Below are positions 26,264 through 35,376 of a stretch of 64,000 bases of DNA, in pieces; the stretch's first letter is position 1; every line of letters begins with the position of its first letter. The stretch is from Ruminococcus flavefaciens MA2007. Lineage in GTDB: Bacteria; Bacillota; Clostridia; Oscillospirales; Ruminococcaceae. Under the pieces are notes generated by a model. The model searched no databases and was not told the DNA's origin. It saw only the letters and a list, made by a program, of their open reading frames with translations. The position numbers and the translations under genes were made by a program. The stretch lies in assembly GCF_000621845.1 (NCBI RefSeq), contig NZ_JHXF01000008.1:173714-237713 (forward strand). The letters are read 5' to 3'.

Positions 26264-26635
26264 TCAGTCCTCCGAGCACATTCTTTCGAGTATCTCAGCG
26301 GCGTCGGTAACGCAGCCTCTGCAAGAGCGCAGGGGAGCGCCTGTGAGAGCTCCTTTGAGCTCGCGGCACATCAGCGAACGGTTCATGTCAGTGAATTCCT
26401 TTTCAAATGCGGCACATTTGCTGTCTGCACTGTCGGGAAAGCGCTTGGAGAGCACATATTCCGCAGCAAGAACAGCTCCGCATTTGCCCATTCTGCCGCC
26501 TGCAAAGGGCGCAGCGACGGTTTTTGCCTCCTGCTCGCCAAGACCTGCTTCATCAGCGAATGCGCTGAGCACAGCGGCGGAGCAGCTGTAAAAATTCTTG
26601 TGGTTTTCCACTGCCTTGTTTGCTTTTTCTGCCAT
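26264..26635 (-). CDS. Short C_GCAxxG_C_C family protein
   Basis: From ATG at 26635, behind tgaggaggtctaat, the product has 123 residues. Signature parts are SCSAAVLSAF near 17-26, FAGGRMGKCGAVLAAEY near 44-60 and late Cys in MCRELKGA and SCRGCVTDAAEIL. The family is thought to be redox-active. It follows a 63-residue gene with a one-base gap (TAA T ATG), so the two are translated together. It is a distant relative of the 14544-15011 product. Confidence 0.75.
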   Translation of the reverse strand: MAEKANKAVENHKNFYSCSAAVLSAFADEAGLGEQEAKTVAAPFAGGRMGKCGAVLAAEYVLSKRFPDSADSKCAAFEKEFTDMNRSLMCRELKGALTGAPLRSCRGCVTDAAEILERMCSED

Positions 26636-26636
26636 A

Positions 26637-26828
26637 TTAGACCTCCTCAAGCAGCAGGGGGCTGCCTTTTTTCAGCTGATTTTCCGTGAGAAAGCTGTCG
26701 GCGAGCCTTACGTGCTTCTCGAAGCCGTTTTCAGCGCGGATAAGCACAGTACACATGAGCTCCTCGCCCTCGGGGATACCCTCGCAGCCGTAATCCTCCT
26801 CGAATATCTCGATTATTTCGTATTTCAT
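26637..26828 (-). CDS. Small acidic protein translated with the C_GCAxxG_C_C protein
   Basis: The 63-residue product is rich in Glu (IIEIFEEDYGCEGIPEGEEL) with two Cys and no membrane part. The start follows ggaggaactgcg on the minus strand. The stop lies one base before the next start, indicating an operon. The middle resembles small nucleotide- or metal-related accessory proteins but no family is recognised. Confidence 0.65.
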   Translation of the reverse strand: MKYEIIEIFEEDYGCEGIPEGEELMCTVLIRAENGFEKHVRLADSFLTENQLKKGSPLLLEEV

Positions 26829-26897
26829 CGCAGTTCCTCCAATTTCGGGAATTGATGATTACATTATATATTAATGCGGAGGATTTGTCAAATACGG

Positions 26898-28643
26898 TCA
26901 TAACTCGATAAAGGCTGAGAATTTCTTGTCCTTGCAGTCGATTTTCAGCGTGAAGCCGTTCTGTGCTGCGGCAGCCGAGGCTATAGCCAGTCCCAGACCG
27001 CTGCTGGTCTTGTCGCTGCGAGCCTTGTCGCCCTTGACAAAGGGCATGAGCAGGTCTTTTGTGCTGATATTTTCGGAAACGTCATTGACTACGGCAAGGC
27101 GTTTCTTATCGGCAGTAATCTTGATACTTCCGCCGTCACGGGTGTACTTCACGGCATTGGAAATAAGGTTCTCCACAGCCGTCGTAAGCGTATCCTCGTT
27201 GGCATTGACTTCGCATTTGCCCTCGATTTTCAGGTCTATATTCCTCTCCTCAAGAGCAGTGCGGTATTTCTCTGCGGACTTCTCCGCAAGAGCCTTTATA
27301 TCGACTTTCGTTTTGTTCAGTTTCTTTATCTGTTCGGTCTCGCTGAGCTTCAGCGTTTTTGTGATGATATTGTCGGTGTAGGAGACATTCTGCATTATGG
27401 AATCGAGATATTTCAGCTCCTTTTCGTCGCCGCTGTTTTTTCGCATTTCCATGAGGTTCTCGGCATAGCCGCCGATGACCGCAAGAGGAGTTTTCAGATC
27501 GTGGGCGAGGTTATTGGTGAGAGCTCTCTGGTAGTCCTCAAAGGCATACTGAGTCTTATTCTTTTCGTTTCTGATAATGCTGAGCACCAGAGCTATAGTT
27601 GTGGAAATAAGGAAAACTAAAATGGTGATGAGCAGGTATTTTCTAACAGCGTGTCTGTTCAGATAGTTGATACGGGTAACGCTGATACAGCCGCTTGCTC
27701 CGTATTTGTTTTCGCTTACATCGTGCTTGCAGTAGAAATCCGCGGTGTTATCGCCGTTTCCCTGCATACCTTTCTGCATTTTTTCTTCTGTGGTCATGTA
27801 TTTGTATTTCTGATACATCTCGTCGAAAGCTACAGGATCAGAGCCCCATATTGAGAAGAATCCTGTGCTTGGGTAATCGTCGGGAGAGTTTCTGTCAACT
27901 AATTCTACAAGCTCAAAGCCCTCCTCATCGGCGTTAATGACTATATTTCTGCTTTCAACGGGTTTAGGCTCATCTTCGGTAAAGGTATTGGGCATGAAAA
28001 CACTGTATTTGAACTTGTTTATATCAAACTCATGTGGGATCATTTCGTTGGTCTCTTTTTTGAGATAGAGGCTTTTCAAATGGAAATTATAGCTGAGGTT
28101 ATTATTCTTGGTATCGTCGAAGTACTCCGTAAACAGGTCGTTCAGCTCAGGGATATTATATTTCTCTGGATCGAATTTGCAGTATATCCTATCGGTTATT
28201 TCACTGCCGTAGTGGAGTACCACCCACATTTTTGCTCTGTTTGACATGATGATATTTCCGTCGCTGTCAAATACCCATCTTACGCTGGCGCTTTTTGGAT
28301 CGTCATAGGTAGTGCCCATGATGTACAGTCCTGCGCCTGTGTTGAAGAATATACCGTCTGTGGAGATGACTCTTGATGCACTTACGCACATTGGAAACTC
28401 GATAGGTCTGTTCCATTGCTTTTCAGCAGTATCGCCCTTTTCTATCCAGTTGACTAAGTTTTGAAAATCACTATCGTTCTGATTTTGGGTCTGGGATTGG
28501 ATATAGCTTTTGCCGAGGGGGAAAATATTGAACCCCACGAATGCTGTGATAAGAATTGGCAGTATCATCGCTTTTGCGAATATTTTTAAAAAGGTGGTGC
28601 GTTTTGGTTTGCGCCTTAATTGCTCATTTTTCATTTTGCTCAC
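26898..28643 (-). CDS. Sensor histidine kinase
   Basis: The membrane kinase of a two-component system has 581 residues. Transmembrane helices lie near 23-42 and 335-357 and enclose a large extracytoplasmic sensor (about 290 residues). H381 in NNLAHDLKTPLAVIGG is the phosphorylated His. The N box is ENLISNAVKYTRDGGSI and the G box SSGLGLAIASAAA. Its ATG overlaps the TGA of the response regulator (ATGA), showing coupling. The large sensor suggests detection of an outside polymer or envelope signal; the signal is not known. Confidence 0.92.
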   Translation of the reverse strand: MSKMKNEQLRRKPKRTTFLKIFAKAMILPILITAFVGFNIFPLGKSYIQSQTQNQNDSDFQNLVNWIEKGDTAEKQWNRPIEFPMCVSASRVISTDGIFFNTGAGLYIMGTTYDDPKSASVRWVFDSDGNIIMSNRAKMWVVLHYGSEITDRIYCKFDPEKYNIPELNDLFTEYFDDTKNNNLSYNFHLKSLYLKKETNEMIPHEFDINKFKYSVFMPNTFTEDEPKPVESRNIVINADEEGFELVELVDRNSPDDYPSTGFFSIWGSDPVAFDEMYQKYKYMTTEEKMQKGMQGNGDNTADFYCKHDVSENKYGASGCISVTRINYLNRHAVRKYLLITILVFLISTTIALVLSIIRNEKNKTQYAFEDYQRALTNNLAHDLKTPLAVIGGYAENLMEMRKNSGDEKELKYLDSIMQNVSYTDNIITKTLKLSETEQIKKLNKTKVDIKALAEKSAEKYRTALEERNIDLKIEGKCEVNANEDTLTTAVENLISNAVKYTRDGGSIKITADKKRLAVVNDVSENISTKDLLMPFVKGDKARSDKTSSGLGLAIASAAAAQNGFTLKIDCKDKKFSAFIEL

Positions 28644-29314
28644 TCCTTTGTCAGCTTGTACCCTCGTCCCACAATAGTCTTTATCTGCGCACCTGCGGCG
28701 CCGAGGGCTTTTCTCAGTTTCTTTATATGGTTATCCACCACGCGGTCACTGCCGAAGTAGTCGTAGCCCCACACTTTGTCAAGGAGGGTGTCTCTTGTGA
28801 CTACCCAGCTCTCATGCTCCAGAAGATACCGCAGGATAGCGAACTCCTTCGGGGGGAGCTCGATCTCCGCGCCGTCTGCAAAGCATCGGAGCGTTCTTGT
28901 GTCAAGGCTTATCTTACCGCAGGTGAGGGTTTGTTTTATGTCGGAGCTCACAGCGCGGCGCACTAAGGCTTCGCACTTGCTGTAAAGCACCGAGAGCAGA
29001 AAGGGTTTTACGATATAGTCGTCGCAGCCAAGGTCATATCCGCTGAGGATATCCTCCTCGCGGCTTCTTGCTGTGATGAATATAACGGGGATATCACTTC
29101 TCATGCGAAGCTGTCTGCACAGGGTAAAGCCGTCGGCCTCGGGGAGCATGATATCGAGAAGCACAAGGGCATAGTCCTCAAGTCCGCTTCTTATAATATC
29201 AAAGGCTTCGCCGCCGCTGTTTACCACAGTCACCGATGTACCCTTGTTTTCAAAGTAGTTTCTGATGACCTCGCAGATATCAAGGTCGTCCTCAACGAGA
29301 AGAATCTTATCCAT
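28640..29314 (-). CDS. OmpR/PhoB-family response regulator
   Basis: The 224-residue regulator has an N-terminal receiver (D54 in VLLDIMLPEADG, acidic pair D9/D10, switch Lys in IVKPF near 100-104) and a C-terminal winged helix (about 130-222, with LLDKVWGYDYFGSDRVVDNHIKKL in part as the recognition region). It is the first gene of the operon with the kinase and is divergent from the triple GH11-like gene at 29659, with a repeat-rich region between them. Confidence 0.93.
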   Translation of the reverse strand: MDKILLVEDDLDICEVIRNYFENKGTSVTVVNSGGEAFDIIRSGLEDYALVLLDIMLPEADGFTLCRQLRMRSDIPVIFITARSREEDILSGYDLGCDDYIVKPFLLSVLYSKCEALVRRAVSSDIKQTLTCGKISLDTRTLRCFADGAEIELPPKEFAILRYLLEHESWVVTRDTLLDKVWGYDYFGSDRVVDNHIKKLRKALGAAGAQIKTIVGRGYKLTKE

Positions 29315-29468
29315 AGCACGTGCTCCTTTGCTTTCTGAGCATATTATAGCTCCGCGATGTATCCTTTGTGTGTCCTTGTGTAGTTTTTTGTGTGACCTTT
29401 GGTCATACCAATTTATAAGCCGAGTATCAAATATTGTGATTTCATTATAACCCTAATATATTAAGATG

Positions 29469-29592
29469 TCAATTTTTGAACAATATTTGAATAAATGAAT
29501 AACAATTTTTGAATAAAATCGCAATTTTTGGCTTGTATTAATCTTTCATTCACAATTTTTAGCTTGTATTTTTTATGAATTTATTATATAAT
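29469..29592 (+). promoter_or_regulatory. Iterated CAATTTTT motifs and promoter of the GH11-like gene
   Basis: CAATTTTT occurs at about 29470, 29503, 29522 and 29553. The last two extend to caatttttggcttgtatt and caatttttagcttgtatt. Downstream, TTGTAT (29564-29569) and TATAAT (29587-29592) are 17 bases apart. The array could be a binding site for an OmpR-type regulator such as the divergent one. No gene is seen in 29315-29658. Confidence 0.5.
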
Positions 29593-29658
29593 TTAGTCAT
29601 AAATCCCCGATCGGCTCATGTTTTTTAGTTGATTATACAGAAAAGGGGGAATTTTAAC

Positions 29659-32037
29659 ATGATTTTTAAAAGCTCAAAGCAGTTAATGGCGGGAACTATC
29701 GCAGCAGCCCTGTGCGTTACGGCTGTATCGCTTAACTTCACGTCAAATCTTAGTTCTTATGCTACTTCAAATCAAAATGAACAATTCTATATCGACGGCT
29801 ATCACTATGAGTTTTATAACATGAGCAATATCGGAGAGTGCTCCTTTGAACCTGATAATCAGGGCGGCTTCGACGCCGAATGGTCAGGTATCATGGAGTG
29901 CCAGTTTGACAAGGGCATTTACGGCAGTGAACTGCCTAATGATCCTGAAAGCGTTATAATCAATTACGACCTTGAATTCAGTCCTCTGACGGACAACGAG
30001 GAAGTCACCGACGGCAGCTCCCGAGTGGGAATATATGGCTGGCTGGTGCCAAAAAGTGCAAGATACAATATCGAATACGCAGTAATAGACTATCAATGCA
30101 ATTTTGACACGGAAAACTATGCAAATATCTTGGAATTGCAGAACATAGGCAGCTATGAGCTTGACGGCATGACCTATGACCTGTACAACAAAAAAGCCGA
30201 TGCCAACGGCTTTTCATTCGACGCGAGCGTTGAGAAGTATTTCAGCTTCAGACGCGATAGCAATATCGGCAGCGGTGCTTCGGTAAACCTGAAAAGCTCT
30301 ATCGACCTTACCAGACACATGGAAGAATGGCAGAAGCTGGGCATGGAGAAGAGCAATATCTACAGCGCCATGCTGGACGTCCGTGCGTGGATGTCAAGCG
30401 GCAGCGCCAAGCTCAACAGCTGCGATATCAACATTACTGAAAGGGAAAGGGAAGCCTTCACCGAGGACGGCTGCTTTTATGTGACCGAGCCTGCCAAAAA
30501 CGGCGGCGATTACGAAATGAAGCCCCTCGGCGAGGGCGGCTTTGAGGCAAAGTGGGACAGCTATTCAAGCGTGACCTTCCGCAAGGGAAGAAGCTTTGCC
30601 GAGGCTCCCGTAAACTATAGCGACGAGGACTGTATCATAGCGGATTATGATATGGAGTTCGATACCTCAAAATACGGCAGTGACGGTATGATAGACATCG
30701 GCGTTCACGGCTGGCTTGATATCAAAGAGGGCAGCGACTGGAAGGACGAATTCAATATAATCCTCGGCAGAAAGAATTATTATTTCCCAAGCAATTACAA
30801 GGATTTCCAGAATAATGAAAATGTCATCGAGCTGGGAACATTAGAGGATAACGGCAGAAAATTCAGGCTCTACCGCTCTATCCCTCTGCATAATTACAAC
30901 GCTTCGGGCGTTGCAGAGGCTCCGCCTCATGCAAGGTATACCTATTGGAGCGTTGCGGAGGATTGCGTTGTGGATAAGGTCAGTGCTCCCAAGCTCAGCG
31001 GAAAGATCAATATCCGAAAGCACCTTGAAAAGTTCATGGAGCAGGCTTCTGCACTTGAAAGAGTAAGCCGCGTCTATGAAGTGTCCCTTAATCTGTTTAC
31101 TATGGGCGGAGAGGGAAGTGCCAAGGTGAATGATTTCGATATACATCTCGGCAGCGACAAGGACGAGGGCGGCAAGGTCACATTTTACAACAGCGGCAAT
31201 GCCACTGAGAAAAACAGCTCTATGGATCCTAACGGAGTAGGCGGCTTCTCGTGTAACTGGAGCGAGGGCGAATATAAGTCCTTCTCAAAGAAGCTGGAGA
31301 CCGAGGGCGAAATAGACATGGCTGAGTTCTCTGTGGACTACGACGCAGATGTAAATGCGAAATCAGCCTCAGATACTGAGTGGTCACTGTGCTCGACCTG
31401 CAAGTCCACACAGTCTAACCTTGAATACTATGTTTTTGAGGGCTATGGCACAAGCTCCGTCAAGATGAACAGCAACGGAACAGAGGTCACGAATATTGAT
31501 GCATACTCTTTCCTGAAGGATCATGCGATCATCAAGAAAAACTCCGCTATCATCAACGGCGAAAGGTACGACCTGTTCTATCTGCGTTATAAGGTAGGCG
31601 AGGGTGGTCTCGGCGGATATGATATCTACCGCTGCCTCAGCATAAAGCAGAATGCAGGTCAGGCTATGGGCGAGAAATGCCACCTGAACGGCAGTATAGA
31701 CTGGGCAAAGCATATCATGGCATGGGACAGCGCAGGATTCCCTATAACCGCTGTTGACAGCTGCGAGGTATTCTTTGAGACCAACAGCCCCGGCGGTGAT
31801 TTCAGCCTTAATATATGCAATTTTAATCTGGCTTCAAATGAGGTCAGCGTAAAGGGAGACCTTAACAGCGACAGAGTTGTTGACAACTTCGATGTAATAG
31901 CCTGCCGAAAGGCTCTCCTCAATTCCGAGAACTGCCCCTATGATACAGAGGCAGGCGATATGAACGGAAACGGAAAGATCGACGTTGGCGACCTTATCCT
32001 GCTTACCCGTTTCGTTCTCGGAGTATCAAAGGCATAA
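29659..32037 (+). CDS. Dockerin protein with three tandem GH11-like modules
   Basis: From ATG at 29659, behind aaaaggggga, the product has 792 residues (numbers below count from an upstream in-frame Met ten residues earlier). After a signal peptide come three related beta-rich units of about 215-250 residues with GH11 xylanase landmarks: GGF-x-A-x-W, the YGWL/HGWL segment, and the LEYYVFEGYG or IEYAVID strand. The nucleophile Glu is present in all three (E149, E374, E599). The acid/base position reads R252, F490 and E717, so only the third unit keeps both. The dockerin (GDLNSDRVVDNFDV and GDMNGNGKIDVGDLI) ends the protein. It is probably a xylan-active or xylan-binding cellulosome component. 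Confidence 0.8.
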   Translation: MIFKSSKQLMAGTIAAALCVTAVSLNFTSNLSSYATSNQNEQFYIDGYHYEFYNMSNIGECSFEPDNQGGFDAEWSGIMECQFDKGIYGSELPNDPESVIINYDLEFSPLTDNEEVTDGSSRVGIYGWLVPKSARYNIEYAVIDYQCNFDTENYANILELQNIGSYELDGMTYDLYNKKADANGFSFDASVEKYFSFRRDSNIGSGASVNLKSSIDLTRHMEEWQKLGMEKSNIYSAMLDVRAWMSSGSAKLNSCDINITEREREAFTEDGCFYVTEPAKNGGDYEMKPLGEGGFEAKWDSYSSVTFRKGRSFAEAPVNYSDEDCIIADYDMEFDTSKYGSDGMIDIGVHGWLDIKEGSDWKDEFNIILGRKNYYFPSNYKDFQNNENVIELGTLEDNGRKFRLYRSIPLHNYNASGVAEAPPHARYTYWSVAEDCVVDKVSAPKLSGKINIRKHLEKFMEQASALERVSRVYEVSLNLFTMGGEGSAKVNDFDIHLGSDKDEGGKVTFYNSGNATEKNSSMDPNGVGGFSCNWSEGEYKSFSKKLETEGEIDMAEFSVDYDADVNAKSASDTEWSLCSTCKSTQSNLEYYVFEGYGTSSVKMNSNGTEVTNIDAYSFLKDHAIIKKNSAIINGERYDLFYLRYKVGEGGLGGYDIYRCLSIKQNAGQAMGEKCHLNGSIDWAKHIMAWDSAGFPITAVDSCEVFFETNSPGGDFSLNICNFNLASNEVSVKGDLNSDRVVDNFDVIACRKALLNSENCPYDTEAGDMNGNGKIDVGDLILLTRFVLGVSKA

Positions 32038-32065
32038 TATCTATACCTCTTTTTTGAATAAATAA

Positions 32066-32093
32066 GAAAATCCCCTTTTCAAAGGGGATTTTC
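32066..32093. terminator. Terminator between convergent GH11-like and PPK2 genes
   Basis: Hairpin gaaaatcccctttt/aaaggggattttc followed by T-rich sequence on both strands. Confidence 0.85.
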
Positions 32094-32115
32094 TTTATAT
32101 ATGCTCAGTGTTGTA

Positions 32116-33072
32116 TCACTTCTTGGACTTCTTTTTAGACTTTTTCTTGTTTTCGTCGGATTTCTTTTCGGATTTTTCAGCCTTTCCGCTCTCATATTCT
32201 GCCATAGCTTCCTCAAGGAGCTTTCTGCATTCGGGGAGCTTCTCGGCTTCCTCGGGCGGAAGAGCAGGATATTCTGGTTTGCAGGCTTTCAGCTCATTGA
32301 GAAGTATCTCTGTGACAAGGTATCTTGTGTACCACCTCTGGTCTCCTGGGAGCACATACCACGGGCTGTGCTTGGTCGAGGTCTTGTTTATGACCTCGTT
32401 GAAGCATTTGAGGTATGAATCGTATTTATCGCGGACTTTCAGGTCGTCTGCGCGGAATTTCCAGTTTTTCTCGGGAAGCTGTATGCGCTCGAGGAGCTGT
32501 TCTGTCTGTTCCTCTTTTGACACGTGGAGGAATATCTTCACCATGCGGTAGCTGTTCTCGTAGAGGTACTCCTCGAAATTGTTCACCTGCTCGTAGCGCT
32601 TCTCGAAGAACTTTTTCTTTGTATCATCAAGAACTCGTTCTGACATATGGTAATGCTCCCATATATCCTCAGCCTGAACGGTAACTAAGTCCTCATAGTG
32701 GCTGCGGTTGAAAACGGCTATCTCGCCTCTGCGCGGGATATTCTGATGTATGCGCCAGAGATAATCGTGAGCCAGCTCATCGGCGGTAGGAGCCTTATAA
32801 TAGTGCACCTTTACGCCCATGGGGTTCATGCCGCTGAAAACGTATTTAATGGTCGAGTCCTTGCCTGAAGCGTCCAGAGCCTGTATAACAACTATAAGTC
32901 CCTCTCTGCCGTCAGCGTAGAACTTGTCCTGCAAAGCGATGAGCTCCTGCTTGTTTACTTCGTATTTGGCGATGATATCGTCCTTATCGACGTTATCCTC
33001 CTTGCTGTTGGTAGGAAGCTTGCGTATATCAGTTTTCTTGTTTTCTTCTATGATGTATTTGTCTGCTTTCAC
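32116..33072 (-). CDS. ppk2: Polyphosphate kinase 2 (PPK2 family)
   Basis: The enzyme transfers phosphate between polyphosphate and nucleotides. Motifs are Walker A QALDASGKDST, the lid region IPRRGEIAVFNRSHYEDLV in part, and IFLHVSKEEQ. The start is taken as GTG at 33072 because aaagaggtgtta lies just ahead of it, giving 318 residues; an ATG at 33129 would fall inside a GTAGGGG repeat. The C-terminus is an unusual Lys/Ser-rich tail (KKKSKKKSKK). Class I-III assignment (ADP or AMP acceptor) is not possible by eye. Confidence 0.9.
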   Translation of the reverse strand: MKADKYIIEENKKTDIRKLPTNSKEDNVDKDDIIAKYEVNKQELIALQDKFYADGREGLIVVIQALDASGKDSTIKYVFSGMNPMGVKVHYYKAPTADELAHDYLWRIHQNIPRRGEIAVFNRSHYEDLVTVQAEDIWEHYHMSERVLDDTKKKFFEKRYEQVNNFEEYLYENSYRMVKIFLHVSKEEQTEQLLERIQLPEKNWKFRADDLKVRDKYDSYLKCFNEVINKTSTKHSPWYVLPGDQRWYTRYLVTEILLNELKACKPEYPALPPEEAEKLPECRKLLEEAMAEYESGKAEKSEKKSDENKKKSKKKSKK

Positions 33073-33109
33073 GGTAAATAACACCTCTTTATGATTATTA
33101 GTGGTTTGT

Positions 33110-33182
33110 GTAGGGGCGGATGCCCACATCCGCCCGTTGATAGCAGTAAAATGATCGGGGCGATGTGGGCATCGCCCCCTAC
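33110..33182. repeat. GTAGGGG double-hairpin repeat
   Basis: The element begins GTAGGGGCGGATG and ends CATCGCCCCCTAC. Each half is itself a hairpin: gggcggatg-ccca-catccgccc and its counterpart in reverse, ggggcgatg-ccca-catcgcccc. The pair forms a 73-base inverted repeat between two minus-strand genes. Confidence 0.75.
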
Positions 33183-33204
33183 AAGCTAATGGCTAAAGGC
33201 TATA

Positions 33205-34182
33205 TTATTCGGAAAGCACAGGCGCTACGGTCATCATGCTGTATACCATAACGGAGTACAGCGCCGCCTGTCTTGCCGCAAGGAGAGCTCGTCTTTCCTG
33301 CTGGTCGCCCACATTCTCGTCGCTGGCATAAGCGGTAGTCAGCAGCATGAATGCGTGGCTTATGGGCTCGCTCTTGCCGAACTCCGATAAGTCCGCAATG
33401 GAGTTATGCTCCGCGAGGAAAGCCTCAACGTCGCTTATATCGCCGAGTATCTCAGCGCTTTCAAACTTCGTCATAGTCAGCGCAGCCAGCATTGCCAGCT
33501 CATAGTGCTTGCCGTATTTTCGTCCCTTTTTGAGCATACTGTCGTACAGCTCCATGAACTTCGCGCACTTGTCCTCGGGTTTTCCGTTTGCCATAGCCAG
33601 AACGTGGGACACGGTCTGTATGCTGTTTTTGTCGGCACTGTGCTTGAGAAGCTTGTAGCTCGCCTCCATATCCTCGATGAGCTCGTCGTCGGTCTTCTCG
33701 GAAAAAGCGAGCATGACCGCAAAAGCTACGTCCTCCTTTGTGGTGAGGATACGGTGCTCCTTTTTCATTCGGTCATATATCTGCCTGCTGCGCTTTATGT
33801 AGCCCTCGGCAGTATTTTTGTCCGTGATACGCTGGAGCAGCACTGCCATTAATGCAAGGTGCTCGGAATTGGTGAAATACTTTCTCAGCAGGTCGTAGCA
33901 TTCAAGACAGCGTTCCATTTCGCCTTTGGGGTTGTCGCTTATGGACAGCCACGACGCTATCAGCGGTCTTATGGTGCTGCGGAAGCTTGACAGCATTTTG
34001 TTGTTTTCCTTTATAAGAGCCATGCTGTTTTTGAATTTTGAAAGGTCGAATTCCGTATCCGCAGTACACATAACGTTTGCGCACACAGGGTAAAGGATGT
34101 CCCTTTCCAGCGGACAGAAATCAGTAAACAGCCCCAGATTGAGCAGATACTTATCACACAGAGTTTCAAGCAGCTCCTTCAT
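33205..34182 (-). CDS. DUF4003 family protein
   Basis: The 325-residue, mostly helical cytoplasmic protein has no signal or membrane part. The opening LLNLGLFTDFCPLERDILYP and the length fit the DUF4003 family as I remember it; its function is unknown. It contains repeated helix pairs with Leu/Ala and scattered Cys. Same direction as PPK2, but separated from it by the GTAGGGG repeat, so co-transcription is uncertain. Confidence 0.65.
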   Translation of the reverse strand: MKELLETLCDKYLLNLGLFTDFCPLERDILYPVCANVMCTADTEFDLSKFKNSMALIKENNKMLSSFRSTIRPLIASWLSISDNPKGEMERCLECYDLLRKYFTNSEHLALMAVLLQRITDKNTAEGYIKRSRQIYDRMKKEHRILTTKEDVAFAVMLAFSEKTDDELIEDMEASYKLLKHSADKNSIQTVSHVLAMANGKPEDKCAKFMELYDSMLKKGRKYGKHYELAMLAALTMTKFESAEILGDISDVEAFLAEHNSIADLSEFGKSEPISHAFMLLTTAYASDENVGDQQERRALLAARQAALYSVMVYSMMTVAPVLSE

Positions 34183-34356
34183 GGTGCACCCCCTTTGGAT
34201 TCATCATTTTACTATTTTCCATAAACACTTAATACAATTTACAATTATTATATCACACTGCACAGGAAATTTCAATGCAAAAATGCTGATTTTTTCATTT
34301 TTTTTGGATAAAAACGGCAGAAAGTTACTAAATTCTTCAAATATTGCGCTTTTTAT

Positions 34357-34408
34357 CGGGGCAAACCTTTCTGAGGAAAGCCCTGCTGCCGTCAGTATCA
34401 CGGCTTCA
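34357..34408 (-). repeat. Fragment resembling the right arm of the MITE-like repeat
   Basis: In reverse this reads ggctttcctcagaaaggtttgccccgataaaaa, close to the right arm of copies 2 and 3. The rest of 34183-34691 holds no gene. Confidence 0.35.
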
Positions 34409-34475
34409 AACCTTGAATTTTGTAGAAAACAGCAATTTTTGAACATAATAACGTAATTTTTACACATTATTACTG

Positions 34476-34504
34476 TTGACTTAAAGCGAAAAATATGATA
34501 TAAT
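34476..34504 (+). promoter_or_regulatory. Promoter of the GntR/GumN-like operon
   Basis: TTGACT (34476-34481) and TATAAT (34499-34504) with 17-base spacing, about 185 bases before the gene. Confidence 0.65.
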
Positions 34505-34691
34505 TTCTCTGTATATAAATTATTTATATTATTTTATATTTTCATGCGGTCAAAAAACTCACTGAATGCCGTTTTTATTCTAAAAGCGGAGATATCAGCA
34601 AACGTTTATATCATATATTTAATATATTTACTTGGAAATGTGTTCATTCTGAGATTTCAGACCGACTGATTTTTATGTTAAGGAGGAAGCT

Positions 34692-35363
34692 ATGGGAAAC
34701 AGTGAATACCGCAAGACTATTGATTACATACTCGACCTTATCAGAAGCGGAATGCTGCAGGTAGGGGACAAGCTTCCGACAGAGCGCAGTATTTCGGAAA
34801 AGCTCGGCATAAGCCGAAACACTGTCCGCGAGGCGCTCAGGGGGCTTGAGATACTTGGTATTGTCAATGGAAAACAGGGCTCGGGAAATTATCTTACGGA
34901 TAATATCTCGGATTCTATCGCTTCTGCGATGGACGTCATGCTTCTGATGAACAAGACTTCAAAGGAAGAGATATGTTCTTTCAGAAGAAGCATGGAAAAG
35001 ACCGTGTGCAGCTATCTTATCGCAAAGGGCTGCAGCTCGGACAACAAGCTGAAAATAGTCGCCGCTCTTAACAGGCTCAAGGATTCCGAGGGCACTGAGG
35101 AGCAGACTGTGGCAGACAGGGACTTCCACTATTCGCTTATAAACGCTACTGAAAACAGCTTCTGGATAACCTTCATGAACGCCGTTTCCGAGGTGTATAT
35201 GCGCTGGATAGACGATTTTCTGACAACTGCCGACCACGATGTGCGCATGAGACTTCAGGACGCTCATGAGAAAATAGTGCAGGGTATCATCACGGGCGAT
35301 ATCGAATTCTGCTTCCGCGCCATCGATGCACACTATAATATAATAGACGAGAGCTTCGGCTAA
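34692..35363 (+). CDS. GntR/FadR-family transcriptional regulator
   Basis: The 223-residue regulator has an N-terminal winged helix (LQVGDKLPTERSISEKLGIS, then RNTVREALRGLEILGIV) and a C-terminal all-helical FCD-type ligand domain (about 95-215) with Asp/His residues of the usual metal site in ADRDFHYSLINAT and DAHEKIVQGI. The ligand is probably a carboxylate or sugar acid, as usual for the family. It lies 13 bases before a GumN-like lipoprotein gene, which may be its target. Confidence 0.88.
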   Translation: MGNSEYRKTIDYILDLIRSGMLQVGDKLPTERSISEKLGISRNTVREALRGLEILGIVNGKQGSGNYLTDNISDSIASAMDVMLLMNKTSKEEICSFRRSMEKTVCSYLIAKGCSSDNKLKIVAALNRLKDSEGTEEQTVADRDFHYSLINATENSFWITFMNAVSEVYMRWIDDFLTTADHDVRMRLQDAHEKIVQGIITGDIEFCFRAIDAHYNIIDESFG

Positions 35364-35376
35364 AGAGAGGAATTTT

